NCBI GenBank assembly: GCA_022843785.1 | Contig: JALHMZ010000002.1 | Coordinates: 186,001-250,000 of the forward strand | Source of the DNA: Nitrospira sp. | GTDB lineage: Bacteria > Nitrospirota > Nitrospiria > Nitrospirales > Nitrospiraceae | DNA length: 64,000 nt | Direction of reading: 5' to 3' | In this document: positions 16,821 to 25,872 of the stretch, one piece after another | Layout: each line of letters opens with the position of its first letter | Position numbering within the stretch: the first letter of the stretch is position 1 | The notes under the pieces: model-generated | Told to the model about the DNA's origin: nothing | Database searches by the model: none | Seen by the model: only the letters and a program-made list of their open reading frames with translations | Program-made: the position numbers and the translations under genes

Positions 16821-19454
16821 CTACCGCCTCAGGGCCTGTTCGACCAAGCCAAAGACCTTTTCTAACGCCGCGTCGAGCTTGGCGGCATCCTTCCCGCCGG
16901 CTTGCGCCATTTCAGGACGACCGCCACCCGTGCCACCGACTTCGCTTGCCATCGTCTTGATCAACTCGCCTGCTTTAATCGAACCGGTCAAGTCTTTCGT
17001 CACCACAACCAGCAACGACACTTTGCCGTCCCCGGTCACCGCGCCCAACGCAACCACACCGCTCTTCAATTTGTCCCGCAGCTGATCCGCCAGCGCGCGC
17101 ATCCCGTTTGCATCCAGGCCATCCGTCCGCTGCATATGCACCGGCACTCCGGCGATGGTTTTCACATTCGCTTCCGCCGCCGAGCCTCCGGCCATCTTGA
17201 GCTTGACCTCTTCCAGTTCCCGTTCCTTGTCCTTGAGTTGAACCATCAGCTTGCGGGTCTTGGCGACCAGATCGGATTGCCCCACCTTCAACAGATCGGA
17301 CAACTCACGGACATCGGCTTCGAGCTTCTTCACGAGCGCATAGGCCCCGGTGCCAGTCTGGGCTTCGATCCGGCGCACCCCGGCCGCCACGCCTCCCTCG
17401 GACACGACCCGGAACAGCCCGATGTCTCCCGTCTGCCGGCAGTGGGTCCCGCCGCAGAGTTCCTTGCTGAAGGACTCCACGCTCACAACTCGCACCTGCT
17501 CACCATACTTGTCACCGAAAAACGCCAGGGCGCCGTTCGCCACTGCATCTTGAATGCTCATCACATCGGTTCGGACCGCTTCGTTCTTGCGGATCTCCCC
17601 GTTCACCGTTGCCTCGATGTCGTCAATGTCGCGGGAGGACAACGGCCTGAAGTGGGCGAAATCGAACCGGAGCCGGTTCGGCCCCACCAGTGATCCATAC
17701 TGCTTTACATGCGGACCCAGCAAATCGCGCAGAGCGGCATGGACCAGATGTGTCGCCGTATGGTTACGGGCAGCATCCAGGCGCGTGGACGCGTTGACCG
17801 TCATCCGTAACCGCTCTCCCTCGCGAATACAGCCCTTGCGGACGGTCCCCTTGTGGAGAACAAGCATCGGCGCCGGCCTTGTTGTATTGTCAATTTCGAG
17901 CAGCCCTTCAGGGCCGGCCAACGTTCCGCGGTCGCCGACCTGCCCGCCGCCTTCAGCATAAAACGGCGTCACATCCAGCACCACTTCGACCTCATCACCT
18001 TCAGCAGCTTCCTTGACCAGCTGTTCGCCCTTGAGGATCGCACGCAGAACGCTCTCGCTCTCCAGCCGATCGTATCCAATAAACGTGGTCGCCCCGACTC
18101 GCTTGACCAGTTCTGTCACCGCCGGCCTGGCCGTCTCCTGCTCGAACCCGCCGGTCTTACGCGCGCGCGTCCGTTGTTCTTCGATCGCCGCTTCAAATCC
18201 CGACTCATCGACGGTCATCCCCTGTTCACGACACGCCTCCGTCATCAAGTCCATGGGAAATCCGTACGTGTCATAGAGCTTGAACACGTCACCACCCGCT
18301 AACACCGTCTGTCCGTTCGCCCGTACCTTCTCAATCATGTCGGTCAAAATCGGCAAGCCCTGATCGAGGGTGGCGATGAAGCGTTCTTCTTCACCTCGCG
18401 TGGCTTCTGCGATCGTTCCCTCTGCTGCCTTCACTTCCGAATAGGCGCCGGCCATCTGATTTACCACGGTCGCACTGAGTTCATGCAGAAAGGGCTCGAC
18501 GATGCCAAGCAACCGGCCATGCCGCGCAGCACGGCGCAGAATACGCCGCAGCACATACCCGCGGCCTTCATTGGACGGCAGGATACCGTCTGTCATGAGA
18601 AACGCGATTGCGCGGAGGTGATCGGCGATGACACGCATCGAACGGTCCGCTGTCTCCTGCGTACCATACCGCGTGCCGGCGCGCTTGCCGATGGCTCCGA
18701 GCAACGGCGTGAAGAGATCGCTATCGTAGTTGCTCAAAACTCCCTGCGCGACCGCCGTCAGCCGTTCCAGGCCCATGCCGGTATCGATACTTGGCTTAGG
18801 CAACGGATTGAGCTTCCCTGAAGCATCCCGGTTGTACTGCATAAAGACGAGATTCCAGATCTCGATGACCCGGTCACCCTCGCCGTTCGGCCGATCGTCT
18901 CCAGGCACCGACGGTCCTTGATCGAAATGCAGCTCCGAACAGGGGCCGCAGGGGCCGGTATCGGCCATCTGCCAGAAGTTGTCCTTTTCACCGCACCGGA
19001 CGATGCGGGAGGGAGACACACCGATCTTCTTCCAAAGCTGATCGGCTTCATCGTCCTCGCGGAAAATCGTGACCCACATGCGGCTCTTGTCGAGACCGAC
19101 GGTCTTGGTCAGAAACTCCCAGCCGAAGATGACGGCGTCTTCTTTGAAATAGTCTCCGAATGAAAAATTGCCGAGCATCTCGAAGAACGTGTGGTGCCGC
19201 CTGGTATACCCGACGTTTTCAAGATCGTTGTGCTTGCCGCCGGCGCGCAGGCATTTCTGCACGGATACCGCCCGCTTGTATGGGCGCGATTCTTCTCCGA
19301 GAAAGACCTGCTTGAATTGATTCATGCCGGCGTTGGTAAACAGCAGGGTTGGATCGGCCTGTGGAATCAAGGCCGAGCTGGGTACGGCCTGGTGGCCGTG
19401 CTGCTCAAAGTACCGGATAAACGACTGTCTGAGTCCCTGCGCGCTATGCGTCAT
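16821..19454 (-). CDS. alaS: alanine-tRNA ligase
   Basis: Full-length AlaRS, 877 aa. The class II catalytic core shows FTNAGMNQFK and RHHTFFEMLGNFSFGDYFK. The editing domain carries the zinc-binding HTATHLVHAAL motif and CGGTHCRQTGDIG. The C-terminal coiled-coil and C-Ala domain end with GGGRPEMAQAGG. It overlaps the end of recX by 4 bases (ATGA), so translation is probably coupled. The order recA-recX-alaS is common in bacteria. Confidence 0.97.
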   Translation of the reverse strand: MTHSAQGLRQSFIRYFEQHGHQAVPSSALIPQADPTLLFTNAGMNQFKQVFLGEESRPYKRAVSVQKCLRAGGKHNDLENVGYTRRHHTFFEMLGNFSFGDYFKEDAVIFGWEFLTKTVGLDKSRMWVTIFREDDEADQLWKKIGVSPSRIVRCGEKDNFWQMADTGPCGPCSELHFDQGPSVPGDDRPNGEGDRVIEIWNLVFMQYNRDASGKLNPLPKPSIDTGMGLERLTAVAQGVLSNYDSDLFTPLLGAIGKRAGTRYGTQETADRSMRVIADHLRAIAFLMTDGILPSNEGRGYVLRRILRRAARHGRLLGIVEPFLHELSATVVNQMAGAYSEVKAAEGTIAEATRGEEERFIATLDQGLPILTDMIEKVRANGQTVLAGGDVFKLYDTYGFPMDLMTEACREQGMTVDESGFEAAIEEQRTRARKTGGFEQETARPAVTELVKRVGATTFIGYDRLESESVLRAILKGEQLVKEAAEGDEVEVVLDVTPFYAEGGGQVGDRGTLAGPEGLLEIDNTTRPAPMLVLHKGTVRKGCIREGERLRMTVNASTRLDAARNHTATHLVHAALRDLLGPHVKQYGSLVGPNRLRFDFAHFRPLSSRDIDDIEATVNGEIRKNEAVRTDVMSIQDAVANGALAFFGDKYGEQVRVVSVESFSKELCGGTHCRQTGDIGLFRVVSEGGVAAGVRRIEAQTGTGAYALVKKLEADVRELSDLLKVGQSDLVAKTRKLMVQLKDKERELEEVKLKMAGGSAAEANVKTIAGVPVHMQRTDGLDANGMRALADQLRDKLKSGVVALGAVTGDGKVSLLVVVTKDLTGSIKAGELIKTMASEVGGTGGGRPEMAQAGGKDAAKLDAALEKVFGLVEQALRR

Positions 19455-19951
19455 CGATCACATTCCTCATGTCTCGTACGATCGCCTATCATACGATCGA
19501 TTGTCTCCTCCTCGAAACCCCGCTGACGTAGGAGGCGAACCGATTGAGCCGGTGTCAGCTGCCTGCCTGTGCGCCGTAAAACGGCCAAGGCTCGACGCGC
19601 CAGCGTGTCTTCGTCGAGATCACGGAACGCCGCCCGGATTGCCAGGCCGGCCACAGCCTCAGGCACGCCCTTGACCAGTAACTCTGCTTCCAGCCGTTCT
19701 CGTCCCATCGGCCGTCTGGCAAGACAGGCCTCGATCCAACGCTCCGCGTAGGCTCCGTCGTTGAGGTACCGGAGATCGGACAACCGGGCAATGGTTTCTT
19801 TGGTCTGAGCCGGCGAAGCACCTTTGCCGAGAAGAAACCGTTCGACCTGGGCGGACGTACGATCCCAACGCGCAAGATAGCGAATGGCCAGAAACATCCA
19901 CTGGTCAGACTTCGTGGAATCAGACTGTTTACCGGTGCGCCCGCTTCTCAT
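19451..19951 (-). CDS. recX: regulatory protein RecX
   Basis: Modulator that binds RecA filaments and limits their activity. Three RecX helical repeats are visible, for example [58 protein letters not shown] in pieces, and the C-terminal [17 protein letters not shown]. The chosen ATG at 19951 gives 166 aa and overlaps the recA end by 23 bases; a GTG-initiated longer frame reaches 20038 inside recA. Overlap with both recA and alaS indicates a tightly coupled operon. Confidence 0.85.
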   Translation of the reverse strand: MRSGRTGKQSDSTKSDQWMFLAIRYLARWDRTSAQVERFLLGKGASPAQTKETIARLSDLRYLNDGAYAERWIEACLARRPMGRERLEAELLVKGVPEAVAGLAIRAAFRDLDEDTLARRALAVLRRTGRQLTPAQSVRLLRQRGFEEETIDRMIGDRTRHEECDR

Positions 19952-21023
19952 CGGATCGAGCCGCCGGTTTCTCGTCCTTTCCCTCGGCCTTTGCCTCGGC
20001 TTTCCCTTCAACCCTCTTCTCGCCGCGTCCGGGTACACCGGCCAACTCGCGAAGCTTGGCCTCGACCTCCCACGCGGCAGCGGCGTTCTGCTTCAGAAAA
20101 TCCCGCGCCGCGTCGCGTCCCTGCCCGATACGCTCAGTATTGTAGGAATACCAGGCGCCGGACTTCTCGATAATACGCTTATCGACTCCAAGATCGACCA
20201 GCTCACCCGTCTTTGAAATGCCCTCAGCAAACATGATATCGAACTCGGCCTGCCGGAACGGTGGCGCCATCTTGTTCTTCACGACTTTGACACGAACGCG
20301 GCTGCCCATCACATCCTGACCTTCTTTGATGGACTCAATGCGCCGGATGTCCAGCCGGACCGATGAATAGAACTTGAGCGCATTGCCGCCGGTGGTTGTT
20401 TCCGGATTCCCGAACATCACGCCGAGCTTCATGCGAATCTGGTTGATGAAGATCACCGTGGTCAGCGACTTCGCAATCGCCGCCGTGAGTTTTCTCAACG
20501 CCTGCGACATCAGCCGCGCTTGCAAACCCATGTGCGCGTCGCCCATTTCCCCTTCGATCTCGGCCCGTGGCGTCAACGCCGCCACGGAGTCCACCACGAT
20601 CAGATCGATCGCCCCGCTGCGGACAAGTGTTTCAGCAATTTCCAGCGCCTGCTCACCGGTATCCGGCTGCGAGACCAGCAAGTCATCGGCTTGCACGCCC
20701 AGCTTCTTCGCATACGTGAGGTCCAGCGCATGCTCCGCATCGATAAACGCTGCGACCCCGCCGGTCTTCTGTACTTCGGCGATACAATGGAGCGTCATGG
20801 TCGTTTTGCCGGAGGCTTCCGGACCAAAGATCTCGATGACCCGCCCGCGCGGGAGCCCGCCGACGCCGAGCGCAATATCGAGGCCGAGCGACCCGGTTGA
20901 AATGGCCGGCACATCGACCTTTTCCTGGGCGCCAAGCTTCATAATGGCCCCTTTCCCATACTGTTTTTCAATCTGGGATAAGGCCAAATCCAACGCGCGC
21001 TTCTTATCGTCCTTCTCTGCCAT
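19929..21023 (-). CDS. recA: recombinase RecA
   Basis: Strand-exchange protein of homologous recombination and SOS co-protease, 364 aa. Walker A is GPEASGKTT near residue 67, with [20 protein letters not shown] (Walker B), and loop L2 around [22 protein letters not shown]. The C-terminal 35 residues form an unusual alternating Lys/Glu/Ala tail ([17 protein letters not shown]). AGGAG lies about six bases before the ATG, and a TATAAT -10 box lies at 21060-21065. I see no SOS-box palindrome in the short upstream region. Confidence 0.98.
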   Translation of the reverse strand: MAEKDDKKRALDLALSQIEKQYGKGAIMKLGAQEKVDVPAISTGSLGLDIALGVGGLPRGRVIEIFGPEASGKTTMTLHCIAEVQKTGGVAAFIDAEHALDLTYAKKLGVQADDLLVSQPDTGEQALEIAETLVRSGAIDLIVVDSVAALTPRAEIEGEMGDAHMGLQARLMSQALRKLTAAIAKSLTTVIFINQIRMKLGVMFGNPETTTGGNALKFYSSVRLDIRRIESIKEGQDVMGSRVRVKVVKNKMAPPFRQAEFDIMFAEGISKTGELVDLGVDKRIIEKSGAWYSYNTERIGQGRDAARDFLKQNAAAAWEVEAKLRELAGVPGRGEKRVEGKAEAKAEGKDEKPAARSDEKRAHR

Positions 21024-21059
21024 GGAGATCTCCTAACTATAGTGGTATGAAGAACCGAG

Positions 21060-21065
21060 ATTATA
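21060..21065 (-). promoter_or_regulatory. -10 box upstream of recA
   Basis: TATAAT on the minus strand, 37 bases before the recA ATG. The matching -35 region at the right distance (TAGGTT) is poor, so the promoter may depend on an activator or on the extended context. Supported by position and by a perfect -10 only. Confidence 0.45.
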
Positions 21066-21135
21066 CCGAAGCAGGCCAGGGAAACCTAGCCCACATTGTT
21101 CCTGTTTTTACTGCAATCGTTTGTCTCTGAAAGTC

Positions 21136-21222
21136 TTTGTCCCTCGTATCTCGTGAAACGCGGGACAGAGCGCCTCTGTTTGTTTGCAAGATACGAGATC
21201 CGCTTCACAAGATACCTTCTTC
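21136..21222. repeat. intergenic TATCTCGTGAA-type repeat cluster (copy 1)
   Basis: Between the divergent genes recA and pilT lie several inverted and direct copies of a short motif: CGTATCTCGTGAAACGCGG, AAGATACGAGATCC, and CGCTTCACAAGATACC. The same vocabulary recurs at 23335-23430 and 33276-33324. The repeats could form hairpins in RNA or DNA. Confidence 0.5.
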
Positions 21223-21332
21223 TCCAATCAGGCCAGCGTCGTTGCTCAAACCAGAGTTTTCCTTGCGATCTCTTCACGAGTCTTTATACTTCTGCAAGAC
21301 ACGGTCGCACGCAGAAATCAGGGAGACCCGAC

Positions 21333-22412
21333 ATGGCCAAGATTGACGAATTTTTCAGGATGATGGCGGAGCGCGGCGCATCCGACTTGCATCTCGTGTC
21401 CGGACAGCCTCCTGTCATGCGGATCAACGGCGAGCTGGAGCGGGTCCCGGGACAGAGCCCGCTCATCCACGAACAACTCAAAGAGGTCCTCTACGAAATC
21501 GCGCCTGCCGCGAAGAAAACCCAATTTGAAGAGACCGGCGACGTGGACTTCGGATATGAAATTCCTGGACTGGCCAGGTTTCGAGCCAATTTTTTCCTCC
21601 AAAAATACGGCTGTGCCGCCGTGTTCCGGAAAATTCCCTCCAAGGTCCTGACGGCGGCCGATTTAGGGCTTCCTCCGATCCTGACCAGATCGGCCATGCT
21701 GAAAAAAGGGCTGGTCCTTGTGACTGGGCCAACCGGCAGCGGAAAATCAACCACCCTGGCCGCCATCATCGACCACGCCAACAAGAACCGGAAAGACCAT
21801 ATTCTGACGATCGAAGACCCGATCGAGTTTGTCCACCAAAGCCAGGGTTGCGTCATCAACCATCGCGAAATCGGCGTCCACACCCAATCGTTCGGCACCG
21901 CCCTGCGTGGCGCCTTGCGCGAAGATCCGGACATCATTCTGGTCGGTGAAATGCGTGACCTCGAAACCATTCGACTTGCGGTGGAAGCCGCCGCAACGGG
22001 GCATCTGGTCTTTGGAACGCTGCACACCGAGAACGCATCGAAAACGGTCGACCGGGTGATCGAGGTATTCCCGCACCAGGAACAAGCACAGATCCGCAAC
22101 ACGCTGTCGACTGCCCTCAGAGTCGTGGTGGCCCAGAACCTCTTCAAACGAATCGACCAAAAAGGACGCTGCGCCGCCCTTGAAGTTCTGGTCTGCACTC
22201 CCGGAGTCGGCAATCTGATCCGCGACGCCAAAACATTCCAAATTGCATCGCTCATGCAGACGGGTAAGGCAGCCGGCATGCAAACGCTGGATGATGCCAT
22301 CCAGGAGCTCTTGACGAAAAAGTGGATCGCTCCGGAAGAAGCCTATGAGAAGTCGATCGACAAAACGCGATTTGCCAAATTGCTCAAGACACCGCCCGAC
22401 GCCCTGCAATGA
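21333..22412 (+). CDS. pilT: type IV pilus retraction ATPase PilT
   Basis: Hexameric ATPase driving pilus retraction and twitching motility, 359 aa from the ATG at 21333. GGGAG lies 7-8 bases upstream and MAKIDEFFRMMAERGASDLHL is the standard PilT start; the longer open frame begins far upstream in repeat DNA. Walker A is GPTGSGKSTT near residue 136, the Asp box and His box follow (EDPIEF; HLVFGTLHTENASKTVDR). No other pilus gene is adjacent; a secretion/pilus-like operon lies 20 kb away on the opposite strand. Confidence 0.95.
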   Translation: MAKIDEFFRMMAERGASDLHLVSGQPPVMRINGELERVPGQSPLIHEQLKEVLYEIAPAAKKTQFEETGDVDFGYEIPGLARFRANFFLQKYGCAAVFRKIPSKVLTAADLGLPPILTRSAMLKKGLVLVTGPTGSGKSTTLAAIIDHANKNRKDHILTIEDPIEFVHQSQGCVINHREIGVHTQSFGTALRGALREDPDIILVGEMRDLETIRLAVEAAATGHLVFGTLHTENASKTVDRVIEVFPHQEQAQIRNTLSTALRVVVAQNLFKRIDQKGRCAALEVLVCTPGVGNLIRDAKTFQIASLMQTGKAAGMQTLDDAIQELLTKKWIAPEEAYEKSIDKTRFAKLLKTPPDALQ

Positions 22413-22449
22413 TCCCAATCACAGGGCATCCAACCGGTTTGTGCCGATT

Positions 22450-22670
22450 GAAGGACCGGGGCTAGCCCGCATGATTCATGACGGTTCGTGGCGAAATCGT
22501 GCAGTCGGGTTGCGAGACGGGCACGCGGAGCCCGGAGGGCCTGAGGCGTACTCGTGCAGTACATCGAAGGGCCGAAGGGCGAGCCTGCCCGCCGGAGGCT
22601 CGTCGTACCAGCGAATCCGCGATTGCGCAGAAGCGCTCATGAATTATGCGGGCTAAACAGGCCCCGGTCC
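22450..22670. mobile_element. MITE-like element with ~50-bp imperfect terminal inverted repeats
   Basis: The left arm (AAGGACCGGGGCTAGCCCGC then ATGATTCATGACGGTTCG, to ~22498) is matched in inverse orientation by the right arm (~22622-22670). Read on the minus strand the right arm gives AAGGACCGGGG, TAGCCCGCATAATTCATGA and ...CGCAATCG. The ~120-bp centre is GC-rich with its own inverted stretches and has no credible ORF. It fills the space between the convergent genes pilT and thpR, and its right arm encodes the last residues and stop codon of thpR. One arm also occurs at 3541-3605. No transposase is present in the window. Confidence 0.6.
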
Positions 22671-23282
22671 TTTCTCTTCCGCCAATCGTGACTCCCAAAG
22701 CTTCGTATACACAGGCCCGGTAGGCCGCAACTGGCTTTTCATCAACGTGATGGCATTGATGGCCAGCGATCCGCCAGCCATCGGCCGGTCCAGCATGCCG
22801 CTTTGGGCTAAAGCCAAGCCGACCTGCCGTTCTCCTGCTTTGATCCGTGCCAGCGTGAGATGCGGACTCAATGGCTTCCCTTCGGAAGCAAAACCTAACG
22901 AGCGGCAGCAGGCTTCAATCTCACGATGCAATGTCACCAGTCGCGCCCCATCGGCTCCGCGCTCCCACGACTCCGACGCCCCCACCCATATCACGCGCGG
23001 CTGTTGAAGACGCGGAAAGACGCCGAACCGCTCGATCGGAATGCAAAAAGCCTGATGGCTCGTCATCCTCTGTTCGATCAAGTACCGTATCGGCTCGATA
23101 CGCGACTTGTCGGTATCACCGAGAAATGCGATGGTGAGATGGATGGAGACCGGTTGAACCCAGGCAATACGAATATCCTTGGAGGACTCGCAAGAAAGTC
23201 GCGACTTCAGATCCTGCTGCACCCGCCCAATCTGCGCACGAAGATCCTCGTTCAGCTCAACTGCAAGGAAAGTTCGAATCAT
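22653..23282 (-). CDS. thpR: RNA 2',3'-cyclic phosphodiesterase (ThpR/LigT)
   Basis: 2H phosphoesterase of 209 aa that opens 2',3'-cyclic phosphates. Both HxTx active-site motifs are present: HLTIAFLG near residue 52 and HLTLARIK near 142. The N-terminus MIRTFLAVELNEDLR is typical and AGAGGAAG precedes the ATG. The C-terminal residues GPGPV and the stop codon fall inside the arm of the inverted-repeat element at 22450-22670, so the original C-terminus may have been altered by insertion. Converges with pilT. Confidence 0.92.
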   Translation of the reverse strand: MIRTFLAVELNEDLRAQIGRVQQDLKSRLSCESSKDIRIAWVQPVSIHLTIAFLGDTDKSRIEPIRYLIEQRMTSHQAFCIPIERFGVFPRLQQPRVIWVGASESWERGADGARLVTLHREIEACCRSLGFASEGKPLSPHLTLARIKAGERQVGLALAQSGMLDRPMAGGSLAINAITLMKSQLRPTGPVYTKLWESRLAEEKGPGPV

Positions 23283-23334
23283 CGTCTCTTCTTCCTCTCC
23301 TGCAGATTGTTGGAAACGGCTATCCTCTCAGTTC

Positions 23335-23430
23335 TCGCTCGTTCCCGAACGAGTATTTCGTCGTTGGTATCTCGTATCTCGCCAACTCCGATTCATTTCA
23401 CGAAATACGCTTCACGATATACGGGATGCG
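23335..23430. repeat. intergenic TATCTCGTGAA-type repeat cluster (copy 2)
   Basis: Contains GGTATCTCGTATCTCGCC followed by TTCACGAAATACGCTTCACG, then ATATACGGG, that is, direct and inverted copies of the motif seen at 21136-21222 and 33276-33324. It lies between thpR and cinA, just after the cinA stop codon, and could act as a processing or termination hairpin. Confidence 0.45.
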
Positions 23431-23440
23431 ATGCGGAGCA

Positions 23441-24730
23441 TTACGCTCGCGTCAACAACCATCGCCGCAACAGATCCAGCGCCGCCTGTGAAGACCGCTG
23501 CTTAATCGTCGAGCGGTCGCCGTGGAAGCGAAATTCCCTGGTGACGGCATCGCCTGCTCCCCCATCAAGCCCCACATACACCAGACCAACCGGTTTCGTT
23601 TCGGACCCCCCTCCCGGCCCGGCAATGCCTGTTACACTTAATCCGACCGATACAGCAGCCCGTTCACGAATGCCTTTGGCCATCGATGCAGCCACCTCAT
23701 GGCTGACCGCTCCATGGCGTATAATCAACTCGGCCGACACACCCAGCATCTCCGTCTTAGCTCGGTTGCTATAGCACACAGCGCCTCGATCGACATAGGC
23801 CGACGCCCCCGGCACCTGCGTGAGCCGATACGAGATCAACCCGCCGGTACAAGACTCTGCCACGGCAACCGTGCGTCCCTGCAGTGACAGCGCCCGGCCC
23901 ACCACCGTTTCCATCGTGTCCTGGCCCTCTGCATAGAGCCACTCCCCTAGTCTCTCACGGACGTGCTCTGCCAACCGCTCGATCTTTACGGCACCAGACG
24001 AGCGACGCACGTTCGACGTCAAGGAGACCAGCACTCCTGTCGGTGAGGCCAAGAGGCCAAGGTCTATCGGTATCTGCTTTGGAAAAAGGCCTTTCAGCTT
24101 GGCATCCACATCGGCTTCGGGCAATCCCCAGGTATGGAATACCCTCCTCACAATCGGCGAGCGGCGAGGTGTCGATGATCGTTCGAGCTGAGCCGTCAAA
24201 AATGGAATCACCGATTGCTCCATCATGGCGTCCATTTCTCGCGGCACGCCGGGAAGTGCGACCAGCACGGCTCGCTTCCAGAATATGGCAAAGCCCGGCG
24301 CAGACCCCACAGGATTGGGCATCACCGCGGCGCCGGATGGAATCATTGCTTGCCGCAGCTGTCCTTTGTTGGGTCTTCGCCCCCACTGGGCCAGCCTGGC
24401 CACCATGCCTTCAAATGCTTCCTTGCGACGAGCCAGCCTCCGCCCGGTTGCATCAGCGACAGCTTCTCTCGTGCAATCATCGACGGTCGGTCCAAGCCCG
24501 CCGGTTATCACAACAATCCCGGCCCGCTGCACGGCCGTAGTCAGCGCGCTGACGATATCCGTCCGGTTATCGCCGACAATCGACTTGAATCTGACTTCAA
24601 TCCCGTAGGCGCCAAGCTTTTCGGTGATGAGAAGAGAATTGCTGTCGGATCGGCCTCCGACTAACAGCTCGGAGCCAATGGCGACTGTTTCAGCGATGAA
24701 GCAGCGATCTGATGACGCGCGCGTGGACAT
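23441..24730 (-). CDS. cinA: CinA: competence/damage-inducible protein with NMN amidase domain
   Basis: Two-domain protein of 429 aa. The N-terminal COG1058 (MoaB/MogA-like) domain shows AIGSELLVGGRSDSNS and VITGGLGPTVDDCTREAV. The C-terminal domain, from about residue 270, is the nicotinamide-nucleotide amidase with VAVAESCTGGLISYRLT, SYVDRG-like and VSVGLSVTGIAGPGGG motifs. The family recycles NMN to NaMN and hydrolyses ADP-ribose. It is monocistronic here, facing the Cld-family gene divergently. Confidence 0.95.
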   Translation of the reverse strand: MSTRASSDRCFIAETVAIGSELLVGGRSDSNSLLITEKLGAYGIEVRFKSIVGDNRTDIVSALTTAVQRAGIVVITGGLGPTVDDCTREAVADATGRRLARRKEAFEGMVARLAQWGRRPNKGQLRQAMIPSGAAVMPNPVGSAPGFAIFWKRAVLVALPGVPREMDAMMEQSVIPFLTAQLERSSTPRRSPIVRRVFHTWGLPEADVDAKLKGLFPKQIPIDLGLLASPTGVLVSLTSNVRRSSGAVKIERLAEHVRERLGEWLYAEGQDTMETVVGRALSLQGRTVAVAESCTGGLISYRLTQVPGASAYVDRGAVCYSNRAKTEMLGVSAELIIRHGAVSHEVAASMAKGIRERAAVSVGLSVTGIAGPGGGSETKPVGLVYVGLDGGAGDAVTREFRFHGDRSTIKQRSSQAALDLLRRWLLTRA

Positions 24731-24841
24731 AACGGGATCAGCCTACCCATTCGACCTGTGCAAAGTCGAGTGAGAAGCTGCCTCACCTCTCCTAAACCCT
24801 CAGCGACCCTTACCGACTGCCAGTAACAGAGCTCCTTCACC

Positions 24842-24921
24842 CTGTCAACAGTTGCACTCACTCGTCTCAACCCCGTTGACAGAACAAAACGCGAAGTGCT
24901 ACGAAATAGACTGTTTATAAT
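24842..24921 (+). promoter_or_regulatory. candidate promoter and operator of the Cld-family gene
   Basis: An 8-bp perfect inverted repeat, CTGTCAAC (24842-24849) and GTTGACAG (24875-24882), lies upstream of the gene. It is followed by TATAAT at 24916-24921, 45 bases before the ATG. A TTGACA inside the right arm is too far from TATAAT (34 bp) but 18 bp from TACGAA. The layout would suit an activator- or repressor-controlled promoter; this is inference. Confidence 0.35.
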
Positions 24922-24966
24922 CCTCACCCATCCATCGAATGGGCGAGCCGGTACACGGAGGATCCT

Positions 24967-25698
24967 ATGGCAGCTCCCGATCAGCCCACTGCAGCCCAGC
25001 CCGCACAGCCCCCGCGGCGCCAATTCGTCAATTTTGTGTTTTACAAGGTGGATCCGGCCTGGCGGCGGCTGCCGGAGGATGAACGGACTAAGGGCAAGCA
25101 GGAATTTCTGCGGGCCGTGGAAGAGTACACCGGCAGAGTCCTGGTGGTGCCCTATTCGGCCGTGGGCATCCGGGGCGATTGCGAGATCATGCTCTGGCGT
25201 ATCAGCTATGACCTGGACCTGTTTCAGGACATGTCGGCCAAGATGCTGGCCTCCGGGCTGGGGAAGTATCTGAGCACCCCCTATTCCTATCTGGCCATGA
25301 CCAAGCGGTCCGTCTATGTGGATCACCATACCCATGAGGGCCAGGAGAGCAAGCGGCTCACCGTGGTGCCGGGGAAGGGGAAGTACATTTTCGTCTATCC
25401 GTTCCTGAAGACGCGGGAGTGGTTTTTGCTGACCAAAGCGGCGCGGCAGGGGATGATGGACGAGCATATCGAAGTGGGGCACCGGTTTCCGTCGGTCAAA
25501 TTGAACACGACCTATTCGTTCGGGCTGGATGATCAGGAATGGGTGGTGGCGTTCGAGAGCGACAAGCCGGAGGATTTTCTGGACCTGGTGATGGCGTTGC
25601 GGGAGACCGAAGGCTCGCGCTATACGTTGCGGGACACGCCGATCTTCACCTGCATCCGCAAGAGCCTCAAGGAAACCCTCGATACGCTCGGCGGATAG
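24967..25698 (+). CDS. chlorite dismutase/HemQ-family heme protein, HemQ-like
   Basis: Cytoplasmic (no signal peptide) dimeric alpha/beta-barrel family protein, 243 aa. The proximal heme ligand is His167 (MMDEH) and a conserved Lys148 is in YPFLKTREW. Aligned by hand to Nitrospira chlorite dismutase and to HemQ around the SFGLDD segment, the catalytic distal Arg of true chlorite dismutases is replaced by Leu179, while Tyr144 matches the HemQ tyrosine used in coproheme decarboxylation. So HemQ-like coproheme decarboxylase is more likely than chlorite detoxification. GGAGG lies six bases before the ATG and a strong terminator follows. Codon use is markedly GC-ending compared with neighbours. 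Confidence 0.8.
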   Translation: MAAPDQPTAAQPAQPPRRQFVNFVFYKVDPAWRRLPEDERTKGKQEFLRAVEEYTGRVLVVPYSAVGIRGDCEIMLWRISYDLDLFQDMSAKMLASGLGKYLSTPYSYLAMTKRSVYVDHHTHEGQESKRLTVVPGKGKYIFVYPFLKTREWFLLTKAARQGMMDEHIEVGHRFPSVKLNTTYSFGLDDQEWVVAFESDKPEDFLDLVMALRETEGSRYTLRDTPIFTCIRKSLKETLDTLGG

Positions 25699-25741
25699 TT
25701 CGGATCGCCTCAGGTTGAGGCCGAGACGGAATACTTGAAAC

Positions 25742-25782
25742 AGACGGCCTTCGATCTTACCATTGAAGGCCGTCTTCTTTTG
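25742..25782 (+). terminator. rho-independent terminator after the Cld/HemQ-like gene
   Basis: Perfect 11-bp stem AGACGGCCTTC / GAAGGCCGTCT with a 12-base loop, followed by TCTTTTG. It lies 43 bases after the stop codon, so the gene is probably a single-gene transcript. Confidence 0.85.
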
Positions 25783-25872
25783 AGATTTGACCTCGATCTC
25801 ACCAGCTTTGACAGGCACGCGAAGCATGTGTTACCTCTACAGGACTAACTCTGACCGACGGATCTGGTCTCA

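Noticed and set aside
20374..21036. 220-codon plus-strand ORF opposite recA
   Set aside because: Shadow of recA; low complexity, no motif, no upstream signal.
24661..25827. Long minus-strand ORF (388 codons) opposite the Cld/HemQ-like gene
   Set aside because: It is an antisense shadow caused by the strong GC-ending codon use of the real gene, and overlaps the cinA end; no ribosome binding site and no recognisable motif.
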